A stretch of DNA of 29,505 nucleotides, taken from contig CAUAJB010000019.1 in assembly GCA_958429225.1 (NCBI GenBank), forward strand, positions 1 through 29,505. Reading direction: 5' to 3'. A program made the position numbers and the translations under genes. The DNA comes from an uncultured Collinsella sp. (GTDB taxonomy: Bacteria > Actinomycetota > Coriobacteriia > Coriobacteriales > Coriobacteriaceae). Below the pieces are notes generated by a model that was not told the DNA's origin, did not search any database, and worked only from the letters and a program-made list of their open reading frames with translations. Below are positions 6,600 through 14,882 of the stretch, piece after piece. Within the stretch, counting starts at the first letter, position 1. Every line of letters starts with the position of its first letter.

Positions 6600-6887
6600 A
6601 TGAAGAAGATTGTTTTGGCTTGCGGTGCTGGTGCTGCTACTTCCACGCTCGTTGCCCAGAAGGTCGCCACCATGCTCGACGCCAACGGTTACGCCGGCAA
6701 GTATGAGATCGTGCAGTGCGCCATCTCCGAGGCCAAGGACGCTTGCGACGAGGGCGCCGACCTGCTGATCGCCACCACCGTTGCCCCCGAGGGCCTCACC
6801 TGCCCGTACGTGAGTGGCGTGCCCTTCATGACCGGCATGAACCGCGTTGCCGCCGAGAAGGCCGTTCTCGACGTTATGGCTCAGTAG
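6600..6887 (+). CDS. PTS sugar transporter subunit IIB, GatB-like
   Basis: A 95-aa stand-alone IIB domain of the galactitol/lactose-cellobiose superfamily fold. It would take phosphate from a IIA partner on C8 (ACGAGAATST) and pass it to a sugar carried by a IIC permease. Length and the N-terminal MKKIVLACGAGAATST match GatB-type IIB proteins. No IIA or IIC gene is adjacent, so the partners must be elsewhere, or the protein has a regulatory role. The next gene, a VOC-fold protein, starts 12 bp after its stop and shares the terminator at 7298, so the two form a small operon. The ribosome site AAGGGAG is good. Confidence 0.85.
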   Translation: MKKIVLACGAGAATSTLVAQKVATMLDANGYAGKYEIVQCAISEAKDACDEGADLLIATTVAPEGLTCPYVSGVPFMTGMNRVAAEKAVLDVMAQ

Positions 6888-6898
6888 GCGCTGACTGC

Positions 6899-7273
6899 AT
6901 GAGTGAGCAGAACGCCAACCCGGTAGAGCTCTTTGGTATGCGCGTTGCCCATGTGGGCATTAACGCCACCGACCCGGCAGACGCCCTGGAGATCGCGGAG
7001 CTGTTCTCGACGATGATGGGCCTGCCCGTCATCGAGACCCCGGTTTCGTACTTCAATGATTCGCTGATCGAGATCATGAAGCAGAACGGTCGTGGCGCCA
7101 AGGGCCACATTGGCTTTGCCGTCAACGACATCGATGCGGCCGAGAAGTGGTTTGCCGAGCGCGGGCTCGAGGTCAACGAAGAGTCGCGCGCGCTGCTGCC
7201 CGACGGTGGTACCAAGCTCGTGTACTTTAAGCGCGAGTTCGCCGGCTTCGCCGTGCATCTGTGCCGCGAGTAG
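6899..7273 (+). CDS. VOC-fold (glyoxalase/dioxygenase superfamily) protein
   Basis: 124 aa with a VOC-fold pattern: MRVAHVGINATDP at the start of the first beta-alpha-beta module, DSLIEIMK, then GHIGFAVNDIDAAEKWFAERGLEV and a closing strand AGFAVHLC. H18, E58, H70 and H120 lie where metal ligands often sit in this superfamily, so a metal-dependent lyase or isomerase is possible. The substrate is not predictable. The start codon lies 12 bp after the PTS IIB stop with only a weak ribosome site, suggesting coupled translation. Linkage to a PTS IIB hints at sugar metabolism, which is inference. Confidence 0.75.
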   Translation: MSEQNANPVELFGMRVAHVGINATDPADALEIAELFSTMMGLPVIETPVSYFNDSLIEIMKQNGRGAKGHIGFAVNDIDAAEKWFAERGLEVNEESRALLPDGGTKLVYFKREFAGFAVHLCRE

Positions 7274-7297
7274 TGCACAAGCTGCCATAGCTAGCAA

Positions 7298-7332
7298 AAA
7301 GGGATAGGGCCGCGTGGCCCTATCCCTTTATT
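7298..7332. terminator. Bidirectional terminator between VOC gene and histidine kinase
   Basis: A perfect 14-bp stem, AAAGGGATAGGGCC (7298-7311) and GGCCCTATCCCTTT (7316-7329), loop GCGT. A-rich sequence on one side and T-rich on the other let it serve both convergent transcripts. Confidence 0.92.
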
Positions 7333-7348
7333 TGTGCCGAGGGGCTTC

Positions 7349-8644
7349 CTACCGCGGCAGGCGAATCGTAAAGCGGCTGCCGACGCCCTCGACTGAGGTC
7401 ACGCCAATGACACCGCCATGGCTATCGACGATCCACTTGGCAATGGCAAGCCCCAGACCCGAGCCCTGCGCGCCGGCATCGCGTGCGTTGTCGGCGCGGT
7501 AGAACCGTTCAAACGCGTGAGCTGCGGATTCCTGGTTCATGCCGATACCCTCGTCCTCAACACTTATGTCGATCGTGCCCACGCCCGCATCCAGCGTTAT
7601 GCCAAATGTGACGGTCGTTCCCGCATCCGAGTACTTGGCGGCGTTTTGCACGATCACGCGCAGAGCCTGCTTCACGAGCGCCACGTCGACGGGCGCGTCG
7701 CAGCGCGGGTCGCTGGCAAGCAAGGCGTCAAAAGCCAGCCGATACGTGTGCTCGGCATCGATCATCTGTGACTCCTCGCATACCTCGCCGACCAGTGCGG
7801 CCAGGTTGGTATCGGCACGCCGCAGGACCGTGCGCCCGGCATCGCCGCGCGCCAAAAACAGCAGCTGCTCCACGAGCTCCTGCATGTGCTCGCTTTCGGC
7901 CTTGAGCGAGGCAATGGACTCCGCCAGCACGGCCGGGTCGTCCTTACCCCAACGATCGAGCATGTTTACGTAGCCCTGAATCACCGCGATGGGCGTGCGC
8001 AGCTCGTGGCTCGCGTCGTTGACAAAGCGCATCTGCTGCAGCTTGGCCTCTTGCATCTGACGCAGCAGACGGTTGAGTGCGACCTCGATACTCGCCAGGT
8101 CGGCGTCGCCGGTGGTGACACTCGGTGAATCGACGCTTGCGCGCTCAATGGCCTGCTCCAGTGTTTCCATCTTGCCGCCGGAGAGCTGCATGCGGCCGAG
8201 CTCGTCCACGCGCAGCGCCAGGTCGTTGAGCGGTGCCATGGTGCGGCGTACGCGTCGGGCGCCGCCGAGCATGTTGAGCACGCTGATGACCTGCCAACCT
8301 ACAACGACAAGGTAGAGAGGCCATAGCGTGACGAGGTCCTGCGCGAGGGGGAAGGTCTTGGTGGTACGCGCAAGCTCGACAGTATAGGTGAGCGTTGTCA
8401 GGTTCCAGCCGCGCACGGGCGTCAGTGACATGCCGCGAACGGTGGCGCTGGGGATCCATCCTGCGGTAAACGCGCCGTCGGGCAGCGTCTGGTTGTATCC
8501 ATAGACGAGGATCGCCGCCGCAATAACCAACAGCAACAGATCGAGCCAGACGTAGCTCATCAGGCGGCGCCACATATAGCCCCAGTTGATGGCGCGGGCG
8601 ATGGAGGTGACGCGCTTGGCCTCGGCGTTACGCACGGCAGACAT
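7349..8644 (-). CDS. Sensor histidine kinase (HAMP-type, partner of the OmpR-like regulator)
   Basis: A 431-aa membrane kinase. Two membrane segments (about 33-50 and 104-126) enclose a short extracytoplasmic sensor of about 50 residues, followed by a HAMP-like linker. The phosphoacceptor is H213 in NDASHELRTPIAVIQGY. ATP-binding motifs follow: N box (VQNAAKYSD), G1 (DEGIGM), F box (FERFYRAD) and G2 (GSGLGLAIAKWI). The start at 8644 overlaps the regulator's end by 17 bp and has GGGGTGGG before it; the frame is open further upstream but only inside the regulator gene. Last gene of a three-gene operon. The signal is unknown; the DUF4342-type membrane protein upstream suggests envelope sensing. 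Confidence 0.93.
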   Translation of the reverse strand: MSAVRNAEAKRVTSIARAINWGYMWRRLMSYVWLDLLLLVIAAAILVYGYNQTLPDGAFTAGWIPSATVRGMSLTPVRGWNLTTLTYTVELARTTKTFPLAQDLVTLWPLYLVVVGWQVISVLNMLGGARRVRRTMAPLNDLALRVDELGRMQLSGGKMETLEQAIERASVDSPSVTTGDADLASIEVALNRLLRQMQEAKLQQMRFVNDASHELRTPIAVIQGYVNMLDRWGKDDPAVLAESIASLKAESEHMQELVEQLLFLARGDAGRTVLRRADTNLAALVGEVCEESQMIDAEHTYRLAFDALLASDPRCDAPVDVALVKQALRVIVQNAAKYSDAGTTVTFGITLDAGVGTIDISVEDEGIGMNQESAAHAFERFYRADNARDAGAQGSGLGLAIAKWIVDSHGGVIGVTSVEGVGSRFTIRLPR

Positions 8645-9410
8645 AGCCCACCCCGCGCACGGTCTGGATGATGCGGGCGCTGCCGGCGTCCTCGATCTTG
8701 GCACGCAGATGCGCGATGTGCACGTCGACGTTGTTGGTGTCGCCCACGTACTCGTAGCCCAGCGCTTCGTGCGCGATGCGCTCGCGTGTGAGCACGGTGC
8801 CGGCATGTGTCATAAGCAGGGCGAGGACGTCGAACTCGCGGGCCGTGAGCGCGATGGGCGAGCCTGCGACGGTGACTTCGCGGCGGTCGGGATCGAGCGC
8901 GACCGAGCCTACGGTGAGCGTGGCGGGGGAGGGTGCGGCGGCTTGGGCTGAGCCGCCAGCTGGGGGCACCGCAGCGGCGCCGACACCCGCGCCGCTCGCC
9001 GTGCCCGTCCTGGCCCCGGCGCCGCCAACGCCCGAAGCCGCCCGCACGGCCTCCGAGCGCTTCAACGCCACGCGGATCCGTGCGAACAGCTCCTCAATCG
9101 CGAACGGCTTGGTCAGGTAATCGTCGGCGCCGGCATCGAGCCCGGCCACCTTGTCCATCACGGCATCGCGCGCGGTGACCATGATCACCGGCACATCCTT
9201 GTGCTTGCGGACGCGCCGCAGGACCTCCATGCCGTTGAGCTGCGGCAACAGCACATCGAGCAGAATCAGATCGTAGTCGCGCTCCAACGCCAGGTCCACG
9301 GCGGTGCGGCCGTCCGCGGCGTGCTCCACCTGGTAGCCCTCGTGCTCCAGCTCGAGTGTCACAAAGCGGGCGATTTTTTCCTCGTCCTCTACGATCAGGA
9401 TTCGTGCCAT
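8628..9410 (-). CDS. OmpR/PhoB-family response regulator
   Basis: 260 aa. The receiver domain (1-118) has the acidic pocket (ED at 8-9), phosphoacceptor D52 (ILLDVLLP), T79 and K101 (LTKPF). The C-terminal winged helix (about 166-258) ends HLRAKIEDAGSARIIQTVRGVGYV, typical of OmpR/PhoB DNA binding. The odd part is the linker of about 45 residues (120-165) made almost only of Ala, Gly, Pro and Ser, much longer than usual. It overlaps the kinase gene downstream and lies 18 bp after the DUF4342-type gene. It probably controls its own operon or envelope genes. Confidence 0.94.
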   Translation of the reverse strand: MARILIVEDEEKIARFVTLELEHEGYQVEHAADGRTAVDLALERDYDLILLDVLLPQLNGMEVLRRVRKHKDVPVIMVTARDAVMDKVAGLDAGADDYLTKPFAIEELFARIRVALKRSEAVRAASGVGGAGARTGTASGAGVGAAAVPPAGGSAQAAAPSPATLTVGSVALDPDRREVTVAGSPIALTAREFDVLALLMTHAGTVLTRERIAHEALGYEYVGDTNNVDVHIAHLRAKIEDAGSARIIQTVRGVGYVCRA

Positions 9411-9428
9411 GCGTGCCCCCGTCTGCGA

Positions 9429-9971
9429 TTACTTGTCGTCGTTCAGATTTTGCTTGATGCCGTCCGCGGCGTCGGCGGCGTGATTCATAAGGTTGTTGAT
9501 GCTGCCGGGCACGTCGCCGTCGCTGTCGATGCGGTAGCGCATGCCAAAGAACAGGCCAATCAACATCAGCCATATCGTGGCGCCCCAGGCAAACAGCGCG
9601 ACGATGGGGATTAGGATGGGAATGTTGAGGATGATCGCGTCGCGGCGCGTGGCGATAAACTTGGTGTCCAGGCTCAGGCGGAAGAGCTTTTTGAGGTACT
9701 CCCACACGCTGTCCATCTTCTTAGAGAAGTCGGTCTTTTCGCTCGACTTTTCGTAAGCGGCCTGCGCGGCGACCATCTCGGCCGAGGGCTCGTCGACCGG
9801 CGCGGACTCGGTGGCGGCGTGCGCCGACGTGGTCTGGGTCTTGCCCTGCGACTCGAGCCAAATGATGGCATCCAGAACGTTGCCGTCGGCGGCGTCGAGC
9901 GCGGCTTTGGCGTCGGTGTAGCTCACGTTGCACTTGGTGCGGATTGTTTCAACTTTTTCGAGGTCGTCCAT
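9429..9971 (-). CDS. UBA-like / DUF4342-type membrane protein
   Basis: A 180-aa protein. Residues 1-43 (LEKVETIRTKCNVSYTDAKA...NVLDAIIWLES) resemble the three-helix UBA/TS-N fold found at the start of DUF4342 proteins. A Ser/Glu/Ala-rich linker follows, then an amphipathic stretch (WEYLKKLFRLSLDTKFIATR) and a hydrophobic segment (about 118-143) that would sit in the membrane. The acidic C-terminus ends NLNDDK. First gene of the operon with the regulator and kinase; strong ribosome site AAAGGAC. Comparable small membrane proteins beside two-component systems in Gram-positives often tune the kinase. The DUF4342 label is from memory of the family pattern. Confidence 0.7.
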   Translation of the reverse strand: MDDLEKVETIRTKCNVSYTDAKAALDAADGNVLDAIIWLESQGKTQTTSAHAATESAPVDEPSAEMVAAQAAYEKSSEKTDFSKKMDSVWEYLKKLFRLSLDTKFIATRRDAIILNIPILIPIVALFAWGATIWLMLIGLFFGMRYRIDSDGDVPGSINNLMNHAADAADGIKQNLNDDK

Positions 9972-10089
9972 GACCTGTCCTTTCGTTCGATGGGCGCGAC
10001 GCCGGGCGATTTGCCCGGGCGCGAGCGTTGCGTTCGGCGGCCTGCGTTGCGCGGCGCTGCCCCGCCCTTGGTCGAACTCTATAGTGCAG

Positions 10090-10117
10090 GTTATAGATTA
10101 AGCGATTCTTGAGCCAA
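10090..10117 (-). promoter_or_regulatory. Promoter of the DUF4342–response regulator–kinase operon
   Basis: Minus strand: TTGGCT (10117-10112), 16-bp spacer, TATAAC (10095-10090). The roughly 110-nt leader contains a GC-rich hairpin, GCCCGGGC-AAAT-CGCCCGGC, near 10000-10020. Another possible -10 (TATAGA) lies slightly downstream. Confidence 0.55.
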
Positions 10118-10328
10118 GATTAATGTTGGATGAGTTTTTGCGCGGCGGTGGGGAAGTATTGGACCTCGATAGCGGGGGATGGGGTGCCGGTGCAAATCGG
10201 CGTCAAGGGTTGGTCGAGCAGGCAGTTTTTCCATTGATGTCCGCACGGCATGTGATACTTAACCTGCCGCCCTGCTCTGCCGCAGCGGCATGCGTCTGAA
10301 CAACGACCCTCTAAGGAGTTCGATACCG

Positions 10329-10568
10329 ATGAGTGACAACGCAAAGCACCTTGCAAAGAAGTGCGTCAAGGACGCGGGGCCGTGCCTCGCGCTGTGCGTA
10401 GCCGGCGCAGCGGTCGCGCTGCTGGCTGTTCTGGGGTCATTTGACGTGCTCCGAAGTGCCAGTTCTCTGCACGTTTGCATGGCCCTTGCCGGCGCCATGA
10501 TGACCGGCGGCGTGCTCGATCTGATTTTTTGGGTGCTCGACCCGTTTGGATGGAAGAACGAAGGGTAA
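10329..10568 (+). CDS. Small two-segment membrane protein, unknown function
   Basis: 79 aa, not recognised. Two hydrophobic segments are visible (about 17-37 CLALCVAGAAVALLAVLG and 46-69 LHVCMALAGAMMTGGVLDLIFWVL), joined by a short polar turn. The start is fixed by CTAAGGAG upstream of the ATG; an in-frame ATG 39 bp further up lacks a ribosome site. It has several cysteines. The metallophosphoesterase follows 85 bp later on the same strand, so cotranscription is possible. The 211 bp before it (10118-10328) hold no gene I can support. Confidence 0.6.
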   Translation: MSDNAKHLAKKCVKDAGPCLALCVAGAAVALLAVLGSFDVLRSASSLHVCMALAGAMMTGGVLDLIFWVLDPFGWKNEG

Positions 10569-10653
10569 GCCCTAAGGGACGGAAGGGCTGGAACGGTTTG
10601 CTTGGCGATCGTGCAGAATGTGGGCTAGCGACTTACAGGGAAGTGGTGATCCG

Positions 10654-11379
10654 ATGACGGTCTATGTGACGGGCGATATTCACGGCGGCGTCGACATGCA
10701 AAAGCTGCGCGATTGGGAGCTTGGGGATAGCCTGACGAGCGACGACTATCTGATTATCGCGGGCGACTTTGGCTTTCCGTGGGATTTCTCTGCCGAGGAG
10801 TGCGCCGATATCGCCTGGCTGGAGTCGCGCCCCTTTACCGTGCTGTTCGTCGACGGCAACCACGAGCGCTTCGACCACTGGGCGGAGCGCCCCATGGAGT
10901 TGTGGCACGGTGGGCTGACGCAGCGCCTGTCGGATACCTCTCCCATACGGCGCCTGACGCGCGGCGAGGTTTTTGAGCTCGATGGCTCAACGATCTTTAC
11001 CATGGGCGGCGCCACGAGCGTGGACAAGGAATACCGCATTCCGTATTCCAGCTGGTGGCCGCAGGAGCTTCCGGACGAGCGCAACTTTGAGGAGGCGCGG
11101 ACAAAGCTCGAGAGCATGGGCTGGAAGGTCGACTACGTGATCACCCACACCTGCTCTACGCGCATGCTTTCGCCCACGCTTTATCCGGCACCCGGCTGGA
11201 ATTGCCCCACGGTTGATCGACTTACGGCATTTTTCGATGAGCTGGAAGATCGCATGGACTACAAACGCTGGTATTTCGGGCATTTTCATCGGGATGCCAA
11301 CCCGGCCGAGCGCCACACCGTGCTCTACGACTGTATCGTCCACCTGGGCGGCGAGCTCCAGCCCTGGGATGTTGCGTAG
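10654..11379 (+). CDS. Metallophosphoesterase
   Basis: 241-aa calcineurin-like phosphoesterase, presumably cytosolic and using two metal ions. All blocks are visible in order: GDIHG (D and H ligands, near the N-terminus), GDFG, GNHE (GNHERFD), ITHTCS and GHFHRD. The ATG at 10654 begins MTVYVTGDIHG; earlier in-frame codons would place extra residues before the first strand and have no ribosome site. The substrate is unknown, since this family spans phosphoprotein, nucleotide and lipid-linked substrates. It ends 15 bp before the convergent gluQRS stop, with no clear terminator between them. Confidence 0.9.
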   Translation: MTVYVTGDIHGGVDMQKLRDWELGDSLTSDDYLIIAGDFGFPWDFSAEECADIAWLESRPFTVLFVDGNHERFDHWAERPMELWHGGLTQRLSDTSPIRRLTRGEVFELDGSTIFTMGGATSVDKEYRIPYSSWWPQELPDERNFEEARTKLESMGWKVDYVITHTCSTRMLSPTLYPAPGWNCPTVDRLTAFFDELEDRMDYKRWYFGHFHRDANPAERHTVLYDCIVHLGGELQPWDVA

Positions 11380-11394
11380 GGGCGGGGTGCCTGA

Positions 11395-12414
11395 TTACTC
11401 AACCGTTACGGTGATGTTCTCCCTGTGCTTGCGGATAACATCCCAGCTAAAGTGCTCGACCAGTTGCTCGGCGGTATGCGGCGTGGTGTCCGGTGCGATG
11501 CCTGTTTGCCCGGCGAGCCAGCCCAGCAGCGCCTCGGGCGTGCCAAAGCGAGCGCGGAGTTCGCCCAGGTCCAGATCGCGGTCGCGCTTGGAAAGGCGGC
11601 GGCCGTCCGGTGACATGAGCAGCGGAATATGTGCGTAGTGCGGTGTGGGCAGCCCCAGCAGATGCTGCAGGTAGATTTGGCGGGGTGTGGAGCCCAGCAG
11701 ATCGCATCCGCGCACGACCTCGGTGACGCCCATGGCAGCGTCGTCGACCACCACGGCTAGCTGGTAGGCAAAAACGCCGTCGCTGCGGCGCACCAAAAAG
11801 TCGCCGCACTCGGTGGCGAGTGCTTCGCATTGGGCTCCGTACGTGCGGTCCACGAATTCGATCACGTCGCCTGCGAGGTCGTCGACGGTGGGTACGCGCA
11901 GGCGCGTGGCCGGGGCGCGCAGGGCACTGCGGCGGGCGACCTCTTCGGCCGAAAGGCCTCGGCAGGCGCCACGGTAGATGGGCGTGCCGTCGCTGGCGTG
12001 CGGCGCGCTCGCGGTGTGGAGCTCGGCGCGCGTGCAAAAACAAGGGTAGGTGAGGCCGACGTCTTGCAGCTGGTGCAGGGCGTCCTCGTACAGGTCCAGG
12101 CGATCGTGCTGGTAGTAGGGGCCTTCGTCCCACTCAAGCCCCAGCCAAGCTAGGTCGTCAATCATTTGGGCGGCAAGTTCCGGGCGCTTGCAGCGATCGT
12201 CCAGGTCCTCGATGCGCAGTACGATGCTGCCGCCTTGGCTGCGGGCCGAAAGCCACGCGCACAGGCAGCTGAACACGTTGCCCAGGTGCATGCGGCCCGA
12301 GGGCGACGGGGCAAAGCGGCCCACGACGGGCGCGAGGGCGGGGGCGAGCTTGCTGTTGGGCGCCGTCGACGTGGCCACAGCGGGCGTTGTTATGTTGCGT
12401 GCGTTGATATCCAT
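11395..12414 (-). CDS. gluQRS: Glutamyl-Q tRNA(Asp) synthetase
   Basis: A truncated GluRS paralogue that charges glutamate onto queuosine at position 34 of tRNA-Asp. The 339 aa hold only the catalytic core, without the anticodon-binding domain of GltX. The HIGH-like motif is PSPSGRMHLGN (36-46) and the KMSKS-like motif RLSKR (273-277). The zinc pattern C125-x-C127 ... Y147-x3-C151 is the GluQ-RS type. The start MDINARN is preferred because a TATACT -10 box ends 7 nt before it, so earlier in-frame codons would not be transcribed. The first 30 residues are Ala/Pro/Ser rich before the Rossmann core. Convergent with the metallophosphoesterase. A discriminating GltX paralogue is the only realistic alternative, and it would be far longer. 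Confidence 0.93.
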   Translation of the reverse strand: MDINARNITTPAVATSTAPNSKLAPALAPVVGRFAPSPSGRMHLGNVFSCLCAWLSARSQGGSIVLRIEDLDDRCKRPELAAQMIDDLAWLGLEWDEGPYYQHDRLDLYEDALHQLQDVGLTYPCFCTRAELHTASAPHASDGTPIYRGACRGLSAEEVARRSALRAPATRLRVPTVDDLAGDVIEFVDRTYGAQCEALATECGDFLVRRSDGVFAYQLAVVVDDAAMGVTEVVRGCDLLGSTPRQIYLQHLLGLPTPHYAHIPLLMSPDGRRLSKRDRDLDLGELRARFGTPEALLGWLAGQTGIAPDTTPHTAEQLVEHFSWDVIRKHRENITVTVE

Positions 12415-12421
12415 GCGGACG

Positions 12422-12427
12422 AGTATA
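12422..12427 (-). promoter_or_regulatory. -10 box placing gluQRS on a leaderless transcript
   Basis: Minus-strand TATACT ends 7 nt before the A of the ATG, so transcription would begin at or one base before the start codon. No ribosome site lies between. The -35 is weak. Confidence 0.5.
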
Positions 12428-12551
12428 GCGCGGGGCGCGGTGGGGGAGACGCTGCCGTGGCCTACAAGTTGCCGAGGCCGCGCGTTGCGCGTACCGGACC
12501 ACCGGCTCGACAGCTCGATCGCCACCCGCCAGCCCAACCCCTCAAACGACA

Positions 12552-12587
12552 GAAACCCCGGCAGCTCTTCGCAACTGCCGGGGTTTC
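12552..12587. repeat. Perfect 13-bp hairpin
   Basis: GAAACCCCGGCAG (12552-12564), 10-nt loop, CTGCCGGGGTTTC (12575-12587). It resembles a terminator stem but lies upstream of both flanking genes and has no T-run, so its role is unclear. Confidence 0.75.
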
Positions 12588-12761
12588 CGCGGAAAAGGGG
12601 GACATGATCCTCAAGCGAACGGCAAAGGGGCAAACCGTTTTCGCTCAACTGCTTTATGCCCCTCGCTCGCCAGCTTAATCGGCTCACGCCGCGCCCACAC
12701 AAAGCCGCTACACCTGTGACGGAGCTATGAAGTGGTATCTATTGCCGGAGCGGGCTATGCC

Positions 12762-12808
12762 AAGGAGTGTCCCAGATTGCCGGCAGATAAGGAACGTCCC
12801 CAAGTGCC
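12762..12808. repeat. Inverted-orientation copy of the GGGGAC(GT/AG)TCC repeat
   Basis: Read on the minus strand this is GGCACTTGGGGACGTTCC, TTATCTGCC, then GGCAATCTGGGACACTCCTT. It matches the two-unit array at 3871-3924 unit by unit with a few changes. Confidence 0.8.
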
Positions 12809-12923
12809 CGCCGCGGGCGTGACTTTCGTCCCGTTTGATACTCCGCTGGCCTAGATGTTCGTCATGTGCGCCCGTAAACGTGGGACAATGGCGTTACTGG
12901 TATCACAGACAAAGGATGTGCCC

Positions 12924-14867
12924 ATGAACGACCCCGTTGCCAAAACCTGTCGGCAGCGCCGCCTGTTTGCGCGATTTGCTTCCGTCTGCGCACTCGTCGC
13001 GCTTGCATTGCTGCTATTGCCCGCCGTTGCACGTGCCGACGGGTATTCCATGACCCAAACCTATATCGGTGCCACGGTTGAAGCCAACGGCTCGCTGACT
13101 GTTGTTGAGGGACGCCAGTTTGATTTCGATGACGACATCAACGGCGTGTTTTGGGAGATCAATACGGGCTCCAACCAGCAGGGCGGCACGGCGGGCGTCG
13201 ACGTGCTGAGTGTCGAGGAAGAGGACACCGCGTTTAACAAAGTCGATAGCGCGAACAAGGGCGACTCTGGCGTCTACACGGTCGAGCAGACCGGTGATGG
13301 CGTAAGGATTAAGGTGTTCAGCCCTCACGAGAGCGGCGACAGCGCAATCTACTACGTGAGCTACACCATGACCGGCGCGGTCATGAACTGGGCCGATACC
13401 GCCGAGCTCTACTGGAAGTTTGTGGGCGACGGCTGGTCTGCGGATTCCGACGATGTCGAGATGGAAGTGTACTTCGCAAATGCCGCTGCCGGGACGGCGG
13501 CCGTCAAGGGCGATAACTTCCGCGCATGGGGCCACGGTCCGCTGACGGGCGACGTGTCGCTCGATGAGGACGAACCCATGGTCACCTATACCATTCCCTG
13601 CGTGCATCAGGGCGAATTCGCCGAGGCACGCATCGCCTTTCCTAGCGACTGGGTGCCGCAGCTTGCCGCCTCGGGCGAAGAGCGCATGTCAACGATCCTG
13701 AGCGAAGAGAAGGAATGGGCCGACGAAGCTAACGCCCGCCGCGCTCACGCTCGCATGATTGCCAATGCACTTGCCGTGCTAAGTGTTGTTGCGGCGGTGG
13801 CATTTACCGGCGCAATCGTTATGTTCAAGCTGCGCAAGCGCAAGCCCAAGCCGCTTTTCCAGGACGAATATTTCCGCGATGTGCCTTCGGCCGACCATCC
13901 CGCCGTGCTTTCGGCCCTCATGAGCTGGAACGAGGTGCCCGATCAGGCATATATCGCCACGCTCATGAAGCTCACTGACGACCGTGTGATCAAGCTGGAG
14001 CAGGCGACCGTGACCAAGGCCAAGAAGGGTCTGTTGGGGCGTGAAAAAGAAGAGCAGACGTATCGCGTGACGGTGAGTGATGCGGGCTGGAAGTCGGCCA
14101 AGGGCATTGACCACATGGTGCTCAAGGTCTTCTTTGCCGGTGCTAAGCCTGACGAGAACGGCGATCGCTCGCGCACGTTCGACGAGCTGCAGCACTACGT
14201 CAAGCAGCACGCTACACCCGTGGGCGACAAGCTCGAGGACTATCAGAACACCGTTAAGGGCAAGCTGGCCGATAGCGAGTACGTTGCCTCGGACGGCATT
14301 GTTGCAATGGTGTTTTGCCTGGTTCTTGGTATCCTGATTGCCTTTGTTCCCGTGGGATCCATCTTCTTTACCGATGGCGCACAGGCGAACATTACCGCCG
14401 CGGTTATCTCGGTGCCGATTGTGCTGGTGGGTATCGGCGTGGGCCTTACGTTCCGCCGCTTTACGCCGGAGGGCGCCGAGGTGGCGGCTCGCTGCAAGGC
14501 GCTTAAGCATTGGCTCGAGGACTTCACGCGTCTAAAGGAAGCCGTCCCCGGCGATCTGGTGCTGTGGAACAAGCTGCTGGTGATGGGCGTTGCCCTGGGC
14601 GTTTCGAAAGAAGTGCTGCGACAGCTGGCCGAGGCCGTGCCTGCGGACCTGCGCAACAGCGACGATTTCTACGACAACTACCCCTGTTACTGGTGGTACT
14701 ACCATCATTACGGTATCGAGTCTCCGCTCGATTCGTTCGATGACGTGTATCACGAGAGCATCCGTGAGCTGGCGTCGAGCTCCGACAGCTCGAGCGGCGG
14801 CGGAGGCGGTGGCTTCTCGGGCGGCGGAGGCGGCGGCGTCGGCGGAGGCGGCGGCGGAACGTTCTAG
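12924..14867 (+). CDS. DUF2207 domain-containing membrane protein
   Basis: A 647-aa predicted exported, membrane-anchored protein of the DUF2207 family; function unknown. A signal peptide (about 14-38, ending AVARA before DGYSM) precedes an extracytoplasmic beta-rich DUF2207 domain (about 40-265). A membrane segment follows (about 280-300), then a cytoplasmic part, two more membrane segments (about 457-480 and 490-511), and a C-terminal part ending in a Ser/Gly tail of about 35 residues (GGGGGGFSGGGGGG...GTF). That Gly-rich tail is typical of the family. The start at 12924 has AAAGGATG before it and gives a proper signal peptide. Monocistronic, with its own terminator. Confidence 0.88.
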   Translation: MNDPVAKTCRQRRLFARFASVCALVALALLLLPAVARADGYSMTQTYIGATVEANGSLTVVEGRQFDFDDDINGVFWEINTGSNQQGGTAGVDVLSVEEEDTAFNKVDSANKGDSGVYTVEQTGDGVRIKVFSPHESGDSAIYYVSYTMTGAVMNWADTAELYWKFVGDGWSADSDDVEMEVYFANAAAGTAAVKGDNFRAWGHGPLTGDVSLDEDEPMVTYTIPCVHQGEFAEARIAFPSDWVPQLAASGEERMSTILSEEKEWADEANARRAHARMIANALAVLSVVAAVAFTGAIVMFKLRKRKPKPLFQDEYFRDVPSADHPAVLSALMSWNEVPDQAYIATLMKLTDDRVIKLEQATVTKAKKGLLGREKEEQTYRVTVSDAGWKSAKGIDHMVLKVFFAGAKPDENGDRSRTFDELQHYVKQHATPVGDKLEDYQNTVKGKLADSEYVASDGIVAMVFCLVLGILIAFVPVGSIFFTDGAQANITAAVISVPIVLVGIGVGLTFRRFTPEGAEVAARCKALKHWLEDFTRLKEAVPGDLVLWNKLLVMGVALGVSKEVLRQLAEAVPADLRNSDDFYDNYPCYWWYYHHYGIESPLDSFDDVYHESIRELASSSDSSSGGGGGGFSGGGGGGVGGGGGGTF

Positions 14868-14882
14868 CGAGTTCTGATTTTT

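Larger units (their letters stand above)
12415..12923. other. 509-bp intergenic tract between divergent gluQRS and the DUF2207 gene
   Basis: No gene is supported here. It holds the gluQRS -10, a perfect 13-bp hairpin at 12552-12587, a GC-rich stretch with further short inverted repeats (for example GGGGCA ... TGCCCC near 12629-12664), and the dispersed repeat copy at 12762-12808. The last 100 bp must carry the DUF2207 promoter; no confident -35/-10 pair was found. Confidence 0.6.

Noticed and set aside
10120..10356. Possible small genes before the 79-aa membrane protein, on either strand (a 78-codon minus frame and short plus frames)
   Set aside because: Several overlapping frames are open, but none has a ribosome site or a recognised product. 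Possibly decayed coding DNA; not supported as a gene.
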